DNA of 64,000 nt from Undibacterium sp. (GCA_030645915.1 JAUSNO010000031.1:49093-113092), one strand, 5' to 3'. Shown: positions 54,268 to 63,529, counted from the stretch's first letter. Numbers and translations are program-made. The notes: generated by a model not told the origin, from the sequence alone.

Positions 54268-54846
54268 TTAGGATGATTTTTGCGTATGCGTTTGCCAGTC
54301 GCTGCGCAACAGGCCATAAAAACTGGTATCGCAAATTTCATTGTTGACGATCCAGCGTTCACGCAACAGACCTTCGTTGACAAACCCTAAACGTTCCAGG
54401 CAGCGCCTTGATGCCGTATTGCGCGGATCGGTATCCGCTTCCATGCGATGTAGATTCAATGCATCAAATCCATAGTTGATCAACGCGGTCAGCGCTTCAT
54501 GCATGTAACCCTTGCCCCAACTGGCACTGGCTATGCCATAGCCGATTTCTGCCCTTCTGGATTGCTCGTCCAGGTGAAACAAAGAGCAGGTGCCAATCAG
54601 TTCATCCGTTTGCGAATCAACTATACCCAGGCCAAGTGATTCGTTTTCTGCTAGCGCCTTGCTATATCTTGCAATGGTTTCATCTGCCGTGTCGATCGAG
54701 TCCCACGCTACGCCGCTCCAGTAGCGCATCACTTTGGTGTCGGAAAATACCGCAAACAATGCCTGTGCATCAGCGCTTTCCAGCGGACGCAGCAACAGAC
54801 GTTTGGTGCTTAGTCTGACTTGATCGAAAGGTTTAAGATTATTCAT
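54268..54846 (-). CDS. RimJ/RimL-type GNAT acetyltransferase
   Basis: The 192-aa protein shows the RimJ/L pattern: RLSTKRLLLRPLESADAQALFA at the start, IGYGIASASWGKGYMHEALTALI for acetyl-CoA binding (motif A with G-K-G-Y), NLHRMEADTDPRNTASRRCLERLGF (read in parts) and GLLRERW. The family acetylates N-terminal amines of ribosomal proteins or small molecules such as spermidine or antibiotics; the acceptor is not identifiable. It is convergent with the amylase gene, with the amylase terminator between. Confidence 0.92.
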   Translation of the reverse strand: MNNLKPFDQVRLSTKRLLLRPLESADAQALFAVFSDTKVMRYWSGVAWDSIDTADETIARYSKALAENESLGLGIVDSQTDELIGTCSLFHLDEQSRRAEIGYGIASASWGKGYMHEALTALINYGFDALNLHRMEADTDPRNTASRRCLERLGFVNEGLLRERWIVNNEICDTSFYGLLRSDWQTHTQKSS

Positions 54847-54885
54847 TTAGGTGTTGGGATGGTGTTGCGCTCATCGTTGGCGATT

Positions 54886-56115
54886 TTACTTCGTTACGCC
54901 TTCATTTTTTAATGCCTCTAATCTGGCAAAGCCGACTGAATTTGCTGCGGTTTTTAAGCTCACCATATCGACATTGCTGCCACGTGCTTCCAGCATGAAT
55001 CGCCCGCCGAGCAGCACGCCGTATTCACCGGAAGAGCCATCTTTTTGGAATTTTTCATGGGTAGGGCGACCATCTACCTTGCCCATTTTTTCGTAGCCGC
55101 CATCGTTTTCTTTATCGCTCTCGACCATGCCCCAGCCAAACATGACGCCAAACATTTTGCTGCCGCCGATGTCGGTTAATTCCAGAGTGATCTCGCGATT
55201 GCCTTCGTCACGGTATTCCGCTTCTGCCTTGGAGATCTTAAAACCGCCCATGGCGGTTTTTTCACCTTCAAAGCGGGTGCGTTTCAAGCCCGCCACTGTT
55301 TCCGGCAACAATGCCTTGAGCTTGGCTATATCGATCACTTCCACTTTTGAATCGCCGCCCAAGGCTGCGCCTAGTGCTTCGGTAGCCGCATTCATTTGCG
55401 CCTGTGTGTCGCCGGATTTTTGCGCATCTTCCATTTTCTTGCCTGCCTCTGCCATTTTCTCGCCCATCTTGGCTAGTTCGCCCATGGCCGCGCTGGATTC
55501 GGCAGAGGGTGCGCCTGATCGCATGTGCATGCCGGACATTCCCGACATGCCGCCTACCGCACCAACGACAGCCATGACGATCACCATCAGCACGATGGAG
55601 CAGATGACAGTGACGGCGGTGTACGCAACCGCTTTTTCTTGCGGCGCTTTCATCAACACCGGCAAGCCGAGATACAACACATAAATGCTATACAGCGCCG
55701 CCAGCACACCTAACATTCCCAATGAAGGAATAATATTTACCACACCTGCAATCCAGGCCGGGGTGAATGCATAGGCGGTTACCTTCAGGGCCTGCATCGC
55801 GTTTTTCTCGCCACCAAAACTAGGCGCCAGGGCGTTGATGATCAGGGAAATCAGATAGGTGCTGAGCAAGCCCAAGCCAAAACTTAAAATCAAGGTCATC
55901 AGACCGGTAAGAATAGGCGTGCGGAAGTGGCCGACGAAGGGCATGTTCATGCCAAACACGCTCATTCCGATAAAACTGGCTATCGCCGGAATTGCCGACA
56001 AAGGAATGATGTAGCTCTTGAACAAATCGCCAGTAGTGGCGGTTTCTGCCGCAATCACCGGCCATTCGGTTTTAGGATTAAGGGTGATATTCGTGGCACG
56101 CTGGATCAGATTCAT
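54886..56115 (-). CDS. YIP1-family membrane protein with an extra C-terminal domain
   Basis: The protein is about 409 aa from the ATG at 56115 (GGAAAGAAAACG before it; a longer frame to 56172 is rejected). The first 185 residues are a YIP1 domain: NLIQRATNITLNPKTEWPVI, then five hydrophobic helices (AFTPAWIAGVVNIIPSLGML is characteristic). After a Met/Gly-rich hinge (GAVGGMSGMSGMHMRSGAP) and an Ala/Lys-rich coiled segment comes a beta-rich domain (TRFEGEKTAMGGFKISKAEA, LELTDIGG). The function is unknown. The C-terminal part should lie on one face of the membrane and may sense a ligand. Confidence 0.85.
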   Translation of the reverse strand: MNLIQRATNITLNPKTEWPVIAAETATTGDLFKSYIIPLSAIPAIASFIGMSVFGMNMPFVGHFRTPILTGLMTLILSFGLGLLSTYLISLIINALAPSFGGEKNAMQALKVTAYAFTPAWIAGVVNIIPSLGMLGVLAALYSIYVLYLGLPVLMKAPQEKAVAYTAVTVICSIVLMVIVMAVVGAVGGMSGMSGMHMRSGAPSAESSAAMGELAKMGEKMAEAGKKMEDAQKSGDTQAQMNAATEALGAALGGDSKVEVIDIAKLKALLPETVAGLKRTRFEGEKTAMGGFKISKAEAEYRDEGNREITLELTDIGGSKMFGVMFGWGMVESDKENDGGYEKMGKVDGRPTHEKFQKDGSSGEYGVLLGGRFMLEARGSNVDMVSLKTAANSVGFARLEALKNEGVTK

Positions 56116-56502
56116 CGTTTTCTTTCCAATGGTTGAGCAAAAACTGGATGGCACAGAAGCCTGTTGCATCACAGTACGTAAAAAATTTCACCGGCAGCTA
56201 TCAGTGAATAGAGGGGTGAAAATTGCAATAAAGATAATGGTACGTCCGTTTTTACTTGCGCGCAAATTTTTATATGAGGTCAGTGCCATTCGAGGATATT
56301 TTGGCGCAGGCAAGTGACTTTACTATGACACCATGCCGCTCACGCACTATCCATGCGCCTTTGCGGGCAGATGCCGCCAGCAGGCGCATGGACAGTGCGT
56401 GCTGGGCCTGTGCCCTAAAATTTTTGCCGGCGCGTGTACCAAGATATGGCGGATCAGCCTGGCAGCATCTTGAGGCAGGTGTGCGACGGCTGGCCGATGT
56501 GG
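56116..56502. other. Intergenic region with palindrome copy G
   Basis: This is the space between the rhomboid gene and the YIP1 gene, both on the minus strand. Palindrome copy G (56342-56400) is about 100 bases after the rhomboid stop and could serve as its transcript end. No gene was recognised. Confidence 0.55.
56342..56400. repeat. Dispersed palindrome, copy G
   Basis: Arms ACGCACTATCCATGCG (56342-56357) and CGCATGGACAGTGCGT (56385-56400) match except for one A-C pair, which would be U-G in the minus-strand RNA. An inner stem GCGGGCA/TGCCGC is visible. Confidence 0.85.
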
Positions 56503-57552
56503 TCAGCGTTCTTGCTGATGTTGATGGATTAATTCAACCGATGCATCGAATATTTTTTGCATCCCAATCGCGTCACCCGCTGAGGATAATCGGTTGAAGG
56601 GAATCAGCGGAAAAATTGTCATTGGTGTCCCCGGAATAAGCAGCACCGGCGTTCTCTTGTTGCCGTCTTCGACTGTCGCCCATTGCAAGCCGATTTCTTC
56701 TGCCAGCGCGTCGCCAAAAACGACTTCTACTGATCGTTGTTGCTCTGGATTAAGTGGTCTATCTGCGCGCTGATTGAGGATGGCGTTGATGATCGTGAGC
56801 TTGCCATTTACCGTGCCATATTTGCTGCGCGCTTCCGGCAAATAGTGTTCGCGTACCCATTCTCTTTGCGACTCGATCTGCAGCATGTCGGCGGTCGATA
56901 AATATTCCACTCTTTGTTGTTGATTTGCCTGAGTTTTCTGATCAGAAAACTCAGCTTCTCCGGAGCCCGATATCCTTGCCGATCGGCTCTCGATATAAGC
57001 CCATACCGCACCCGCCAGCAGACCGGCAGTGTGCGCCCAGTTGGCGATCGGCCCGAGCAAACCGGTCCAGCACAGCACAAACCAGGCCAGCATCATGTTG
57101 ACCGTGGTCTTGTGCAGACCCGCATCGAATGTCGGGTCGAAACGCCCGCGTATCCAGACGTAAGCAAACAGGCCGTAGACCACGCCAGACATGCCGCCAA
57201 ACAGTGCTGAATGCGTCAACAGGTATTGCGCCAGATTTGACGCGGCACCCACCAGCATAATAAAGCCCAGATAAAATCCCGGCCCCTTTTTCGTCTCTAT
57301 CAGCTTACCCAGATCCCATACCCACATCATGTTGAAGATGAAATGCAAGAGACCAAAGTGAATGAAGATCGGCGTCACCAAACGCCATACCTGGCCAGAG
57401 GCGACATCCGTCAGGCCGCGGTGGCTGATGTGCGAAATGAGCAGAGGCTGCAAGGCATCCATCGATGCCCCAAGACCCGACATGAAGGCAACCGCCGCGC
57501 TGATGGCGATGAGGGAGATGGTGACAGGGACAAGCTGAATTAATTTTTTCAT
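56503..57552 (-). CDS. Rhomboid-family intramembrane serine protease
   Basis: The 349-aa protein has six membrane helices in the first 190 residues. The catalytic dyad is Ser122 (GGMSGVVYG) and His174 (NWAHTAGLLAG). HFGLLHFIFNMMWVW (65-79) is the family's conserved H-x4-H-x3-N stretch. The C-terminal 150 residues are soluble, presumably cytoplasmic, with no recognised domain (QREWVREHYLPEARSKYG). It cleaves membrane protein substrates within the bilayer. It is divergent from the DUF2804 gene. The ribosome binding site is weak. Confidence 0.93.
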   Translation of the reverse strand: MKKLIQLVPVTISLIAISAAVAFMSGLGASMDALQPLLISHISHRGLTDVASGQVWRLVTPIFIHFGLLHFIFNMMWVWDLGKLIETKKGPGFYLGFIMLVGAASNLAQYLLTHSALFGGMSGVVYGLFAYVWIRGRFDPTFDAGLHKTTVNMMLAWFVLCWTGLLGPIANWAHTAGLLAGAVWAYIESRSARISGSGEAEFSDQKTQANQQQRVEYLSTADMLQIESQREWVREHYLPEARSKYGTVNGKLTIINAILNQRADRPLNPEQQRSVEVVFGDALAEEIGLQWATVEDGNKRTPVLLIPGTPMTIFPLIPFNRLSSAGDAIGMQKIFDASVELIHQHQQER

Positions 57553-57714
57553 TGAATCTGTGATTTTCTTGATCGGTGAAAGTGCCTGGCATCAATTATG
57601 GCACGCCGCTCCTTACCGCATGACGTTGCCATCACATCAAAAAAATCAGCGAGATGGACTAGCTGCGCCGGCTGCGGCACAATCGCAGCATTCTTCTTTC
57701 AGTCAAGGTGCGCC

Positions 57715-58731
57715 ATGACCTCAGCAATTGCATTTTTACCCGCAGCGCCGGCCAGCGCAGTCAGTGCCGATGGCCAGGCCAATGTTGGTCAATACGCAGG
57801 TAGCCTGGCGCAGATAGACTGGTCTGGCCTGGCCGCACCGTACCGCCGTAGCCGGTTCTGGCAATACTTTCATCACAAGCGCTGGCAGTATGTGGCGCTG
57901 GCCACCGATGAATTATTTTGCGGCGTTGCGATAGTCGATGTGGGCTGGACCAACACTGCATTTGCCTATTTGTTTGAGCGGCATCAGCGGAAGATGCTGG
58001 CGAATTTTTCGCAAGATGGCTTGCCAGGCTTAAGCGCTAAACTGAACGCGCATCCGGCCAGCGGGGCGGCCAGTCACTTCAATTTTTTGGGCAATACCAT
58101 CCGCTATCAGCAGCTGCCAGGCAGCCAGCACTATCAGCTTGATGTGCAGTGTGGCACGCTGAGCATGCACGCCAGTTTTTCCGCGCAGGACGCTGCACCC
58201 AGCCTGCTCGCCATCGGCCCGGTCGCCGGCGGCAGCGTGCATGCCACGGTCAAGTCATCCGGCATGCCTTTGAGCGGATCGGTGAGCGTGGCCGGACATC
58301 GATTTGATCTTGCCGGCGGGGTTGCCAGCTTTGACCACAGCAATGGTTTTCTGGCCAGGGAGACAGCATGGCGCTGGGCTTCTGCACACAGCCTGGATCT
58401 GGGATTCAATCTGCAATCCGGCTATTTCGGCAATAATGAAAACTGCCTGTGGCTCGACGGCCGCTTGATCGCGCTAGGCGCAGCGCAGTTTGATTTTGAT
58501 CCGACGAATATCCTGGCGCCCTGGCATATCTATACCGATGACGGTTTATTGGACTTGCAGTTTCAGCCCGAAGGCTGCCGTAGCGAAAACAAGAATTTAC
58601 TGGTTGCCGTCAGTCGCTATGCCCAGCCTGTCGGAACCTTCAGCGGTTGGGTAAAAGCGAGCGCGGACGCGCCGCCGCGCAGGGTGGAGCGCCTGGTCGG
58701 CGTGACCGAAGATCATTTTTCACGCTGGTGA
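57715..58731 (+). CDS. DUF2804 domain protein
   Basis: The protein is 338 aa from the ATG at 57715 (a longer frame to 57598 has no support). DUF2804 hallmarks are SRFWQYFHHKRWQYVALATD (N-terminal part), the ETAWRWASAHS segment, NENCLWLDGRLIALGAAQFD, and the terminal GTFSGWVKASADAPPRRV. It is a beta-rich, tubby-like or lipocalin-like fold in other bacteria; the activity is unknown. It is apparently monocistronic and convergent with the CBS gene. Confidence 0.88.
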   Translation: MTSAIAFLPAAPASAVSADGQANVGQYAGSLAQIDWSGLAAPYRRSRFWQYFHHKRWQYVALATDELFCGVAIVDVGWTNTAFAYLFERHQRKMLANFSQDGLPGLSAKLNAHPASGAASHFNFLGNTIRYQQLPGSQHYQLDVQCGTLSMHASFSAQDAAPSLLAIGPVAGGSVHATVKSSGMPLSGSVSVAGHRFDLAGGVASFDHSNGFLARETAWRWASAHSLDLGFNLQSGYFGNNENCLWLDGRLIALGAAQFDFDPTNILAPWHIYTDDGLLDLQFQPEGCRSENKNLLVAVSRYAQPVGTFSGWVKASADAPPRRVERLVGVTEDHFSRW

Positions 58732-58741
58732 TCATTTCCGA

Positions 58742-59119
58742 TCAAATGTGTTTTTTGACGAAATCGAGCGCAGAGACGATGCCGACCAGATGTTTTTTCT
58801 CGCTGATCAGCACATGATGAACGCCTTTTTCCACCATCATTTTGGCGACATCGCTGACCGATGCTTCCGGGTTCATCTCCAGCGGTTTGTAGGTGCAGAT
58901 TTCCCAGGCGCGAACCATGCCAGGATCTCTTTTTTCGGCATGCAGACGCATTAAATCGCGCACGCTGACGATGCCAATAATAGCCCCTTCATCATTATCA
59001 ATTACCGGTAAAGCAGAGATCTGATGCTTGCGCATCATTTCTTCTACCTGTGCGACTGATGCATCCATCGCCACGCTGATAGTCTGCGTCGTCATCATTG
59101 ATGAAATCGGGTCGTGCAT
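58742..59119 (-). CDS. Two-CBS-domain protein
   Basis: The 125-aa protein is a single Bateman module: the first CBS domain holds VAQVEEMMRKHQISALPVID and IIGIVSVRDLMRL, and the second VSDVAKMMVEKGVHHVLISE and LVGIVSALDFVKKH. Such modules bind adenine nucleotides and signal energy state. GGAGATAAAAC precedes the ATG. It is the last gene of a usp-ppsA-CBS operon, 40 bases after ppsA, so it may sense AMP/ATP for that unit. Confidence 0.92.
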   Translation of the reverse strand: MHDPISSMMTTQTISVAMDASVAQVEEMMRKHQISALPVIDNDEGAIIGIVSVRDLMRLHAEKRDPGMVRAWEICTYKPLEMNPEASVSDVAKMMVEKGVHHVLISEKKHLVGIVSALDFVKKHI

Positions 59120-59159
59120 GTTTTATCTCCTACTGTTAGCCTTCAGCCATGATCGTTGC

Positions 59160-61589
59160 TCATCGCTCACGCGGTAGCTGGTCCAATGCTTTCTCCACTT
59201 CCAGTAAATGCCGTGTGGTTTTGATGATGCTGTCAGGATTCAGGCTGATCGAATCGATACCGATTTTCACCAGGTAGGCGGCAAACTCGGGGTAGTCGGA
59301 CGGCGCCTGGCCGCAGATGCCGACATGGCGCTGGTTGCGTTTTCCGCCTTCTACGGTCTGGCGTATCATCTCGGTCACGCCCGCATCGCGTTCATCAAAA
59401 TCGAATGCGACGATTTCCGAATCCCTGTCCACCCCCAGCACCAGCTGCGTCAAGTCGTTTGATCCTATCGAAAAACCATCAAATAATCTGGCGAAGGCGT
59501 CTATCTGGATCACGTTATTCGGGATCTCGCACATGACGTAAATCTCCAGCCCATTGGCGCCGCGTTTCAGTCCATATTTTTCCATCGCCAGCAGAACTTG
59601 TTCAGCCTCCGGTATGCGCCGGCAAAATGGGATCATCAATTTGACATTGGATAATCCCATGTCTTCGCGCACTCTTTTCATGGCCTGGCATTCTAGTGCA
59701 AAGCCATCGGCGTAAGCAGGATGGGTATAGCGCGAAGCACCGCGAAAGCCCAGCATGGGATTTTCTTCGTCCGGCTCAAACCATTTGCCACCGAGCAGAC
59801 TGGCGTATTCGTTGGTCTTGAAATCAGACATGCGCACGATCACGGGCTTGGGATAAAACGCCGCGGCAATCGTGGCGACGCCTTCTGACAGCTGGCGCAC
59901 GAAATAGTCGGCCGGTTTTTCGAACAGGTGTGTCAGTTTTTGTATCGCCTCGCGCACCTTGGGGTCTGGCACTTTTTCAGGATGTGCCAGCGCCATCGGG
60001 TGCGCCTTGATATGGTCGGCGACGATAAATTCCATGCGCGCTAGACCAACGCCGTCATTTGGCAAAAACGAGGTCTGGAAGGCAATATCAGGATTGCCGA
60101 TATTGAGCATCAGATGGGTCTGCGGCTGTTGCAAAGTCGAGAGGTCGGTGCTGGTTTTGGTGAACGGTATACAGCCCGCATAGACATGCCCGACATCGCC
60201 CTCGGCGCAAGAGATGGTGACTGCATCGCCGGTACGTATGGTTTGCGTGGCATGGTCGCAACCGACTACCGCAGGGATGCCGAGTTCACGCGCTACGATG
60301 GCGGCGTGACAGGTGCGCCCGCCACGGTTGGTGACGATCGCCGCTGCAATCTTCATCACCGTGCCCCAATCGGGCATCGTCGTGTCGGCGATCAGTACTT
60401 CACCGGCCTGAAACTGATTCAGATGCGCCACGTCGGTAATCACGCGCGCAATGCCGGTGGCGACCTTGCCGCCCACTGCACGACCGCTGATCAGCAACTC
60501 GCCTTTTCGCTCCAGTTTGTATTCGTCAAAGCTATGCAGGGATTTTTGCGACGCCACGGTTTCCGGCCTTGCCTGCACCATGTACAGCAGCCCGTCGATA
60601 CCATCCTTGGCCCACTCGATATCCATCGGCATCGCATGCCCTGCCTTGGCGCTGTAGTGATCCTCGATGCGGATTGCCGCATCCGCCAGCGCCAGCACTT
60701 CATCATCCTTCAGGCAGAAACGGCGCTGGTCTTCTTTGGGCGTTGGCACATTATGCGTCGTCTCGCGCCCGCCTCCCTTGGCGTACACCATGCGGATTTT
60801 TTTTGCGCCCAGCGAGCGCCGCAGCACCGTTCTGTGCCCCTGTCTCAAGGTGGGTTTGAAGACGTGAAATTCATCGGGATCAACCGTGCCTTGCACCACG
60901 TTTTCTCCCAGACCGTAAGCGCCGGTGATGAACACCACATCGCGAAAACCTGATTCGGTATCGAGAGAAAAAATCACACCGCTCGACGCCAGATCGGAAC
61001 GCACCATTTTCATGATGCCGACAGACAGAAATACCTTGAAATGGTCAAAGCCATTTTCTACCCGGTAACTGATGGCGCGGTCTTTAAACAGACTGGCGAA
61101 ACAGCGTCGTACCGCTTCGATCAGTCTGGCTTCACCGGTAATATTGAGGTAAGTCTCATGCTGGCCGGCGAAGCTGGCCGTCGGTAAATCCTCGGCAGTC
61201 GCAGAGCTGCGTACCGCTACCGTGAGTTTTTCACCGTATTCTTCCTTTAGCCGCCGGTAGGCGGCAGTAATCTGGCTGACCAGTGCCGGCGGCAACGGCG
61301 CTTCATACACGATGTCTCTGGCCATTTGCGCACGGCGCGCCAGATCATCGACATCCGCGACATTCAAACCATCGAGTGCCGCATGCAGTGCTGGCCAGGC
61401 ATTGGCCTGATCCAGCATATCGCGGTAAGCCCCGGCGGTGATGGCAAAGCCGTTGGGAACCCTGACACCCTGTGCAGTGAGTTCGCGATACATCTCACCC
61501 AATGAGGCATTCTTGCCACCGACTAAAGCGACATCGTTGATGCCCAGTTCAGAGAACCAGCGGATGGATGTATTGTTGACATTTCTCAT
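59160..61589 (-). CDS. ppsA: Phosphoenolpyruvate synthase
   Basis: The 809-aa protein is the usual PpsA length. The N-terminal ATP-grasp domain carries VGGKNASLGEMYREL and VRSSATAEDLPTASFAGQHET (read in parts). The central swivelling domain has GGRTCHAAIVARELG with the phospho-His near 426. The C-terminal barrel contains MLGFRGASRYTH and GSNDLTQLVLGVDRDS with metal ligands. It makes PEP from pyruvate and ATP, giving AMP and phosphate, for gluconeogenesis. It follows a universal stress gene by 28 bases. The regulator PSRP (YdiA) is not next to it. Confidence 0.97.
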   Translation of the reverse strand: MRNVNNTSIRWFSELGINDVALVGGKNASLGEMYRELTAQGVRVPNGFAITAGAYRDMLDQANAWPALHAALDGLNVADVDDLARRAQMARDIVYEAPLPPALVSQITAAYRRLKEEYGEKLTVAVRSSATAEDLPTASFAGQHETYLNITGEARLIEAVRRCFASLFKDRAISYRVENGFDHFKVFLSVGIMKMVRSDLASSGVIFSLDTESGFRDVVFITGAYGLGENVVQGTVDPDEFHVFKPTLRQGHRTVLRRSLGAKKIRMVYAKGGGRETTHNVPTPKEDQRRFCLKDDEVLALADAAIRIEDHYSAKAGHAMPMDIEWAKDGIDGLLYMVQARPETVASQKSLHSFDEYKLERKGELLISGRAVGGKVATGIARVITDVAHLNQFQAGEVLIADTTMPDWGTVMKIAAAIVTNRGGRTCHAAIVARELGIPAVVGCDHATQTIRTGDAVTISCAEGDVGHVYAGCIPFTKTSTDLSTLQQPQTHLMLNIGNPDIAFQTSFLPNDGVGLARMEFIVADHIKAHPMALAHPEKVPDPKVREAIQKLTHLFEKPADYFVRQLSEGVATIAAAFYPKPVIVRMSDFKTNEYASLLGGKWFEPDEENPMLGFRGASRYTHPAYADGFALECQAMKRVREDMGLSNVKLMIPFCRRIPEAEQVLLAMEKYGLKRGANGLEIYVMCEIPNNVIQIDAFARLFDGFSIGSNDLTQLVLGVDRDSEIVAFDFDERDAGVTEMIRQTVEGGKRNQRHVGICGQAPSDYPEFAAYLVKIGIDSISLNPDSIIKTTRHLLEVEKALDQLPRER

Positions 61590-61617
61590 CGCGCACCTCT
61601 CGCCAGTTTTTAAATTG

Positions 61618-62445
61618 CTAATGCGACATCAGAACCGGCAAAGTCATCTGCCTCAGGATGGATTTCGTCACGCCGCCCAAGACCAGTTCGGTGAGCCGGT
61701 GATGGCCATATGCACCCATGACAAGCAGATCGGCATCACAATCTGCAGCGCGCGACAGCAGCCAATCTGCCGGATCGATATGGACATTTTCATTTCTTTC
61801 AATCTCGACTTTGACGCCATGCTTGGCTAAATAGGCGGCGATATCAATATCGGGCAAATCATTTTCTTCATCGGTTTTTTCTGAGATGCTCAGCACCTTG
61901 ACCTGTTGTGCCGCCTGCAGGAAAGGCAGCGCGTCTGCCATGGCGCGTGCCGCTTCGCGACCGCCATTCCAGGCGACGATAATCGTATCGAATTTTTTGG
62001 GTAGCGCGCCAGTGTAGGGGACAAACAATACCGGTCTGCCGAGTTTGAGCACAACATTCTCGCGGAAATTGTTGTCCAGATTGCTCTCATTGTCGGCAAC
62101 ATTGCGTTGAGCAATTATCGTCAGGTCAGACGCGCGCGCATGGGCAATCACCTCTTTTGAATCCGAGCTCCGATAGCCGGAAAAATCCACATTGACACCG
62201 GCTTTAGTGGCAGCAGTATCAAATGCAAGTCTGGCATGATCTTGTTTTTTTTGTGCTGACTCTTCCCATTCAAGCAGCATGGGTGTCCATACCGCATACG
62301 GGTCTGACAGAATGATAGGATCGTAGGTGAGATGCAAGCCAGTCAAATGGGCGTCGTTCTGCGCTGCCAATGTCAGGGCAAACTCAAGCAACCGAGACGA
62401 ACCGGCGCTATTATCTAGACAAACCGTCATGCTTCTGTAGCTCAT
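61618..62445 (-). CDS. Universal stress protein (tandem UspA-type)
   Basis: The 275-aa protein is longer than single Usp domains, consistent with two UspA-like halves. The second half ends with LLVMGAYGHHRLTELVLGGV, the G-x2-G-x9-G nucleotide-binding motif, followed by LPVLMSH. The first half (MTVCLDNSAGSSRLLEFALTLA) is degenerate. GGGAG precedes the ATG by 7 bases. It is the first gene of an operon with ppsA and the CBS gene. An FNR-like box lies about 80 bases upstream, in keeping with the oxygen or redox control common for such operons. Confidence 0.9.
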   Translation of the reverse strand: MSYRSMTVCLDNSAGSSRLLEFALTLAAQNDAHLTGLHLTYDPIILSDPYAVWTPMLLEWEESAQKKQDHARLAFDTAATKAGVNVDFSGYRSSDSKEVIAHARASDLTIIAQRNVADNESNLDNNFRENVVLKLGRPVLFVPYTGALPKKFDTIIVAWNGGREAARAMADALPFLQAAQQVKVLSISEKTDEENDLPDIDIAAYLAKHGVKVEIERNENVHIDPADWLLSRAADCDADLLVMGAYGHHRLTELVLGGVTKSILRQMTLPVLMSH

Positions 62446-62490
62446 TATGTCGCTCCCATATGATTAAGTAGCAGCAATTGCTGGTAGTTG

Positions 62491-62531
62491 ATTGTGCGAT
62501 GTTTATCATCGTACTGTTTGCCTTAAATCAA
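62491..62531 (-). promoter_or_regulatory. FNR/ANR-type box and -10 of the usp-ppsA-CBS operon
   Basis: TTGCC-TTAA-ATCAA (62518-62531) matches the FNR pattern TTGAT-N4-ATCAA at 8 of 10 defined positions (right half perfect). On the minus strand a CACAAT hexamer (62496-62491) lies about 31 bases away, where a class II FNR promoter would place its -10. Confidence 0.5.
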
Positions 62532-62689
62532 ACTTTCGTGTTTTTTTTGAACGTAAATGCGGAAGAATTTTTTTCAACAATCGTGTTTTCAAGGTAGAGT
62601 GGAAAAAAGTTGTTATTGGTAATGTGAATGGGTAGGTGAGTGCGTATGAAAGACACCCCTATCCGGTGCAAATTCAGGAGAAAGTAGTA

Positions 62690-63469
62690 ATGAGGAAACT
62701 AATTTTTTGTTTTGCAGTCTGGCACTTTTTCGGTAGCGCCCTGGCAGCTGAAAAAGTGGTGCTTGAGATGGACAATGATTACGCCCCGTATTCTTATGTC
62801 GAGAATGGCGAGCTCAAGGGTCTCTATGTCGATCTGCTCAAGAGCATTGCTGCAAGGCTCGCCCCGGCTTACGATGTGCAATTGCAGGCAATTCCCTGGA
62901 AGCGCGGCTTATATAATCTTGAAGCCGGAAAATCACTCGCCGTGTTGCCCGCCTATCGAAATAAGGATCGCAGTTACATCCAGGTTTATTCGACGCCCAT
63001 TTATCGCGAAACCGTGGTTATTTTTTGTAATGATGACGTGATGAGGAAGACGTTGACGCAATTTCCTGATGATTTTTCCGGACTCACCGTAGGCGTTAAT
63101 CTTGGCTTTACATTAGGTGAAAAAATGGTCGCCGCCGCCAAGAAAAAAGTGTTCAGCATTGTAGAGGCAAAGGGTAACGAAGAAAATCTGATGAAGCTGC
63201 AAAACAAAACTATCGACTGTTATGCCAATGACAGGCTTGCAGCGCAGTATTCGGCAGAGCAGTTACGCAAGAATGCAAGACTCCCGCAGTTTAAGGATTT
63301 TAAACTGCGGGAAGCTGCGGTCATTTCTGCTGAAGATACCGTCATTGCTTACAGTCTGGCCAATACGGCCAGTTACAAGGCCGATGTCATTGCCAAGATG
63401 GATGCCGCCCTTGAGGCCGCAAAAAAATCAGGTGTCATCGATAAGATGGTAGCGGCTCTGTCGCGCTAG
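62690..63469 (+). CDS. Periplasmic amino-acid-type solute-binding protein (SBP_bac_3)
   Basis: The protein is 259 aa from the ATG at 62690 (AGGAG 9 bases before it). A signal peptide (LIFCFAVWHFFGSALA) is followed by an SBP family 3 fold: MDNDYAPYSYVENGELKGLY opens lobe 1, RKTLTQFPDDFSGLTVGVNLGFTLG is the crossover, and a long helix closes the protein. DRSYIQVYSTPIYRETVVIF is typical of the non-transport sensor type. No permease or ATPase gene is nearby, so it may serve a sensor kinase or an orphan transporter. The partial IS element starts 61 bases after its stop. Confidence 0.88.
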   Translation: MRKLIFCFAVWHFFGSALAAEKVVLEMDNDYAPYSYVENGELKGLYVDLLKSIAARLAPAYDVQLQAIPWKRGLYNLEAGKSLAVLPAYRNKDRSYIQVYSTPIYRETVVIFCNDDVMRKTLTQFPDDFSGLTVGVNLGFTLGEKMVAAAKKKVFSIVEAKGNEENLMKLQNKTIDCYANDRLAAQYSAEQLRKNARLPQFKDFKLREAAVISAEDTVIAYSLANTASYKADVIAKMDAALEAAKKSGVIDKMVAALSR

Positions 63470-63474
63470 CGATG

Positions 63475-63498
63475 GCGCTTGACGACATTGTCAAGCGC
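63475..63498 (+). terminator. 9-bp hairpin after the binding-protein gene
   Basis: GCGCTTGAC (63475-63483) and GTCAAGCGC (63490-63498) pair around a 6-nt loop, 6 bases after the stop. A T run (TATTTTT) occurs only 12 bases later, so termination efficiency is uncertain. Confidence 0.55.
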
Positions 63499-63529
63499 GC
63501 ATTCAGGCTGTATTTTTAACCAGCGGCGG

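Noticed and set aside
21589..56400. The repeated palindromes as a CRISPR array
   Set aside because: Copies are kilobases apart with no regular spacers and no cas genes; they are palindromes with internal loops, not direct repeats.
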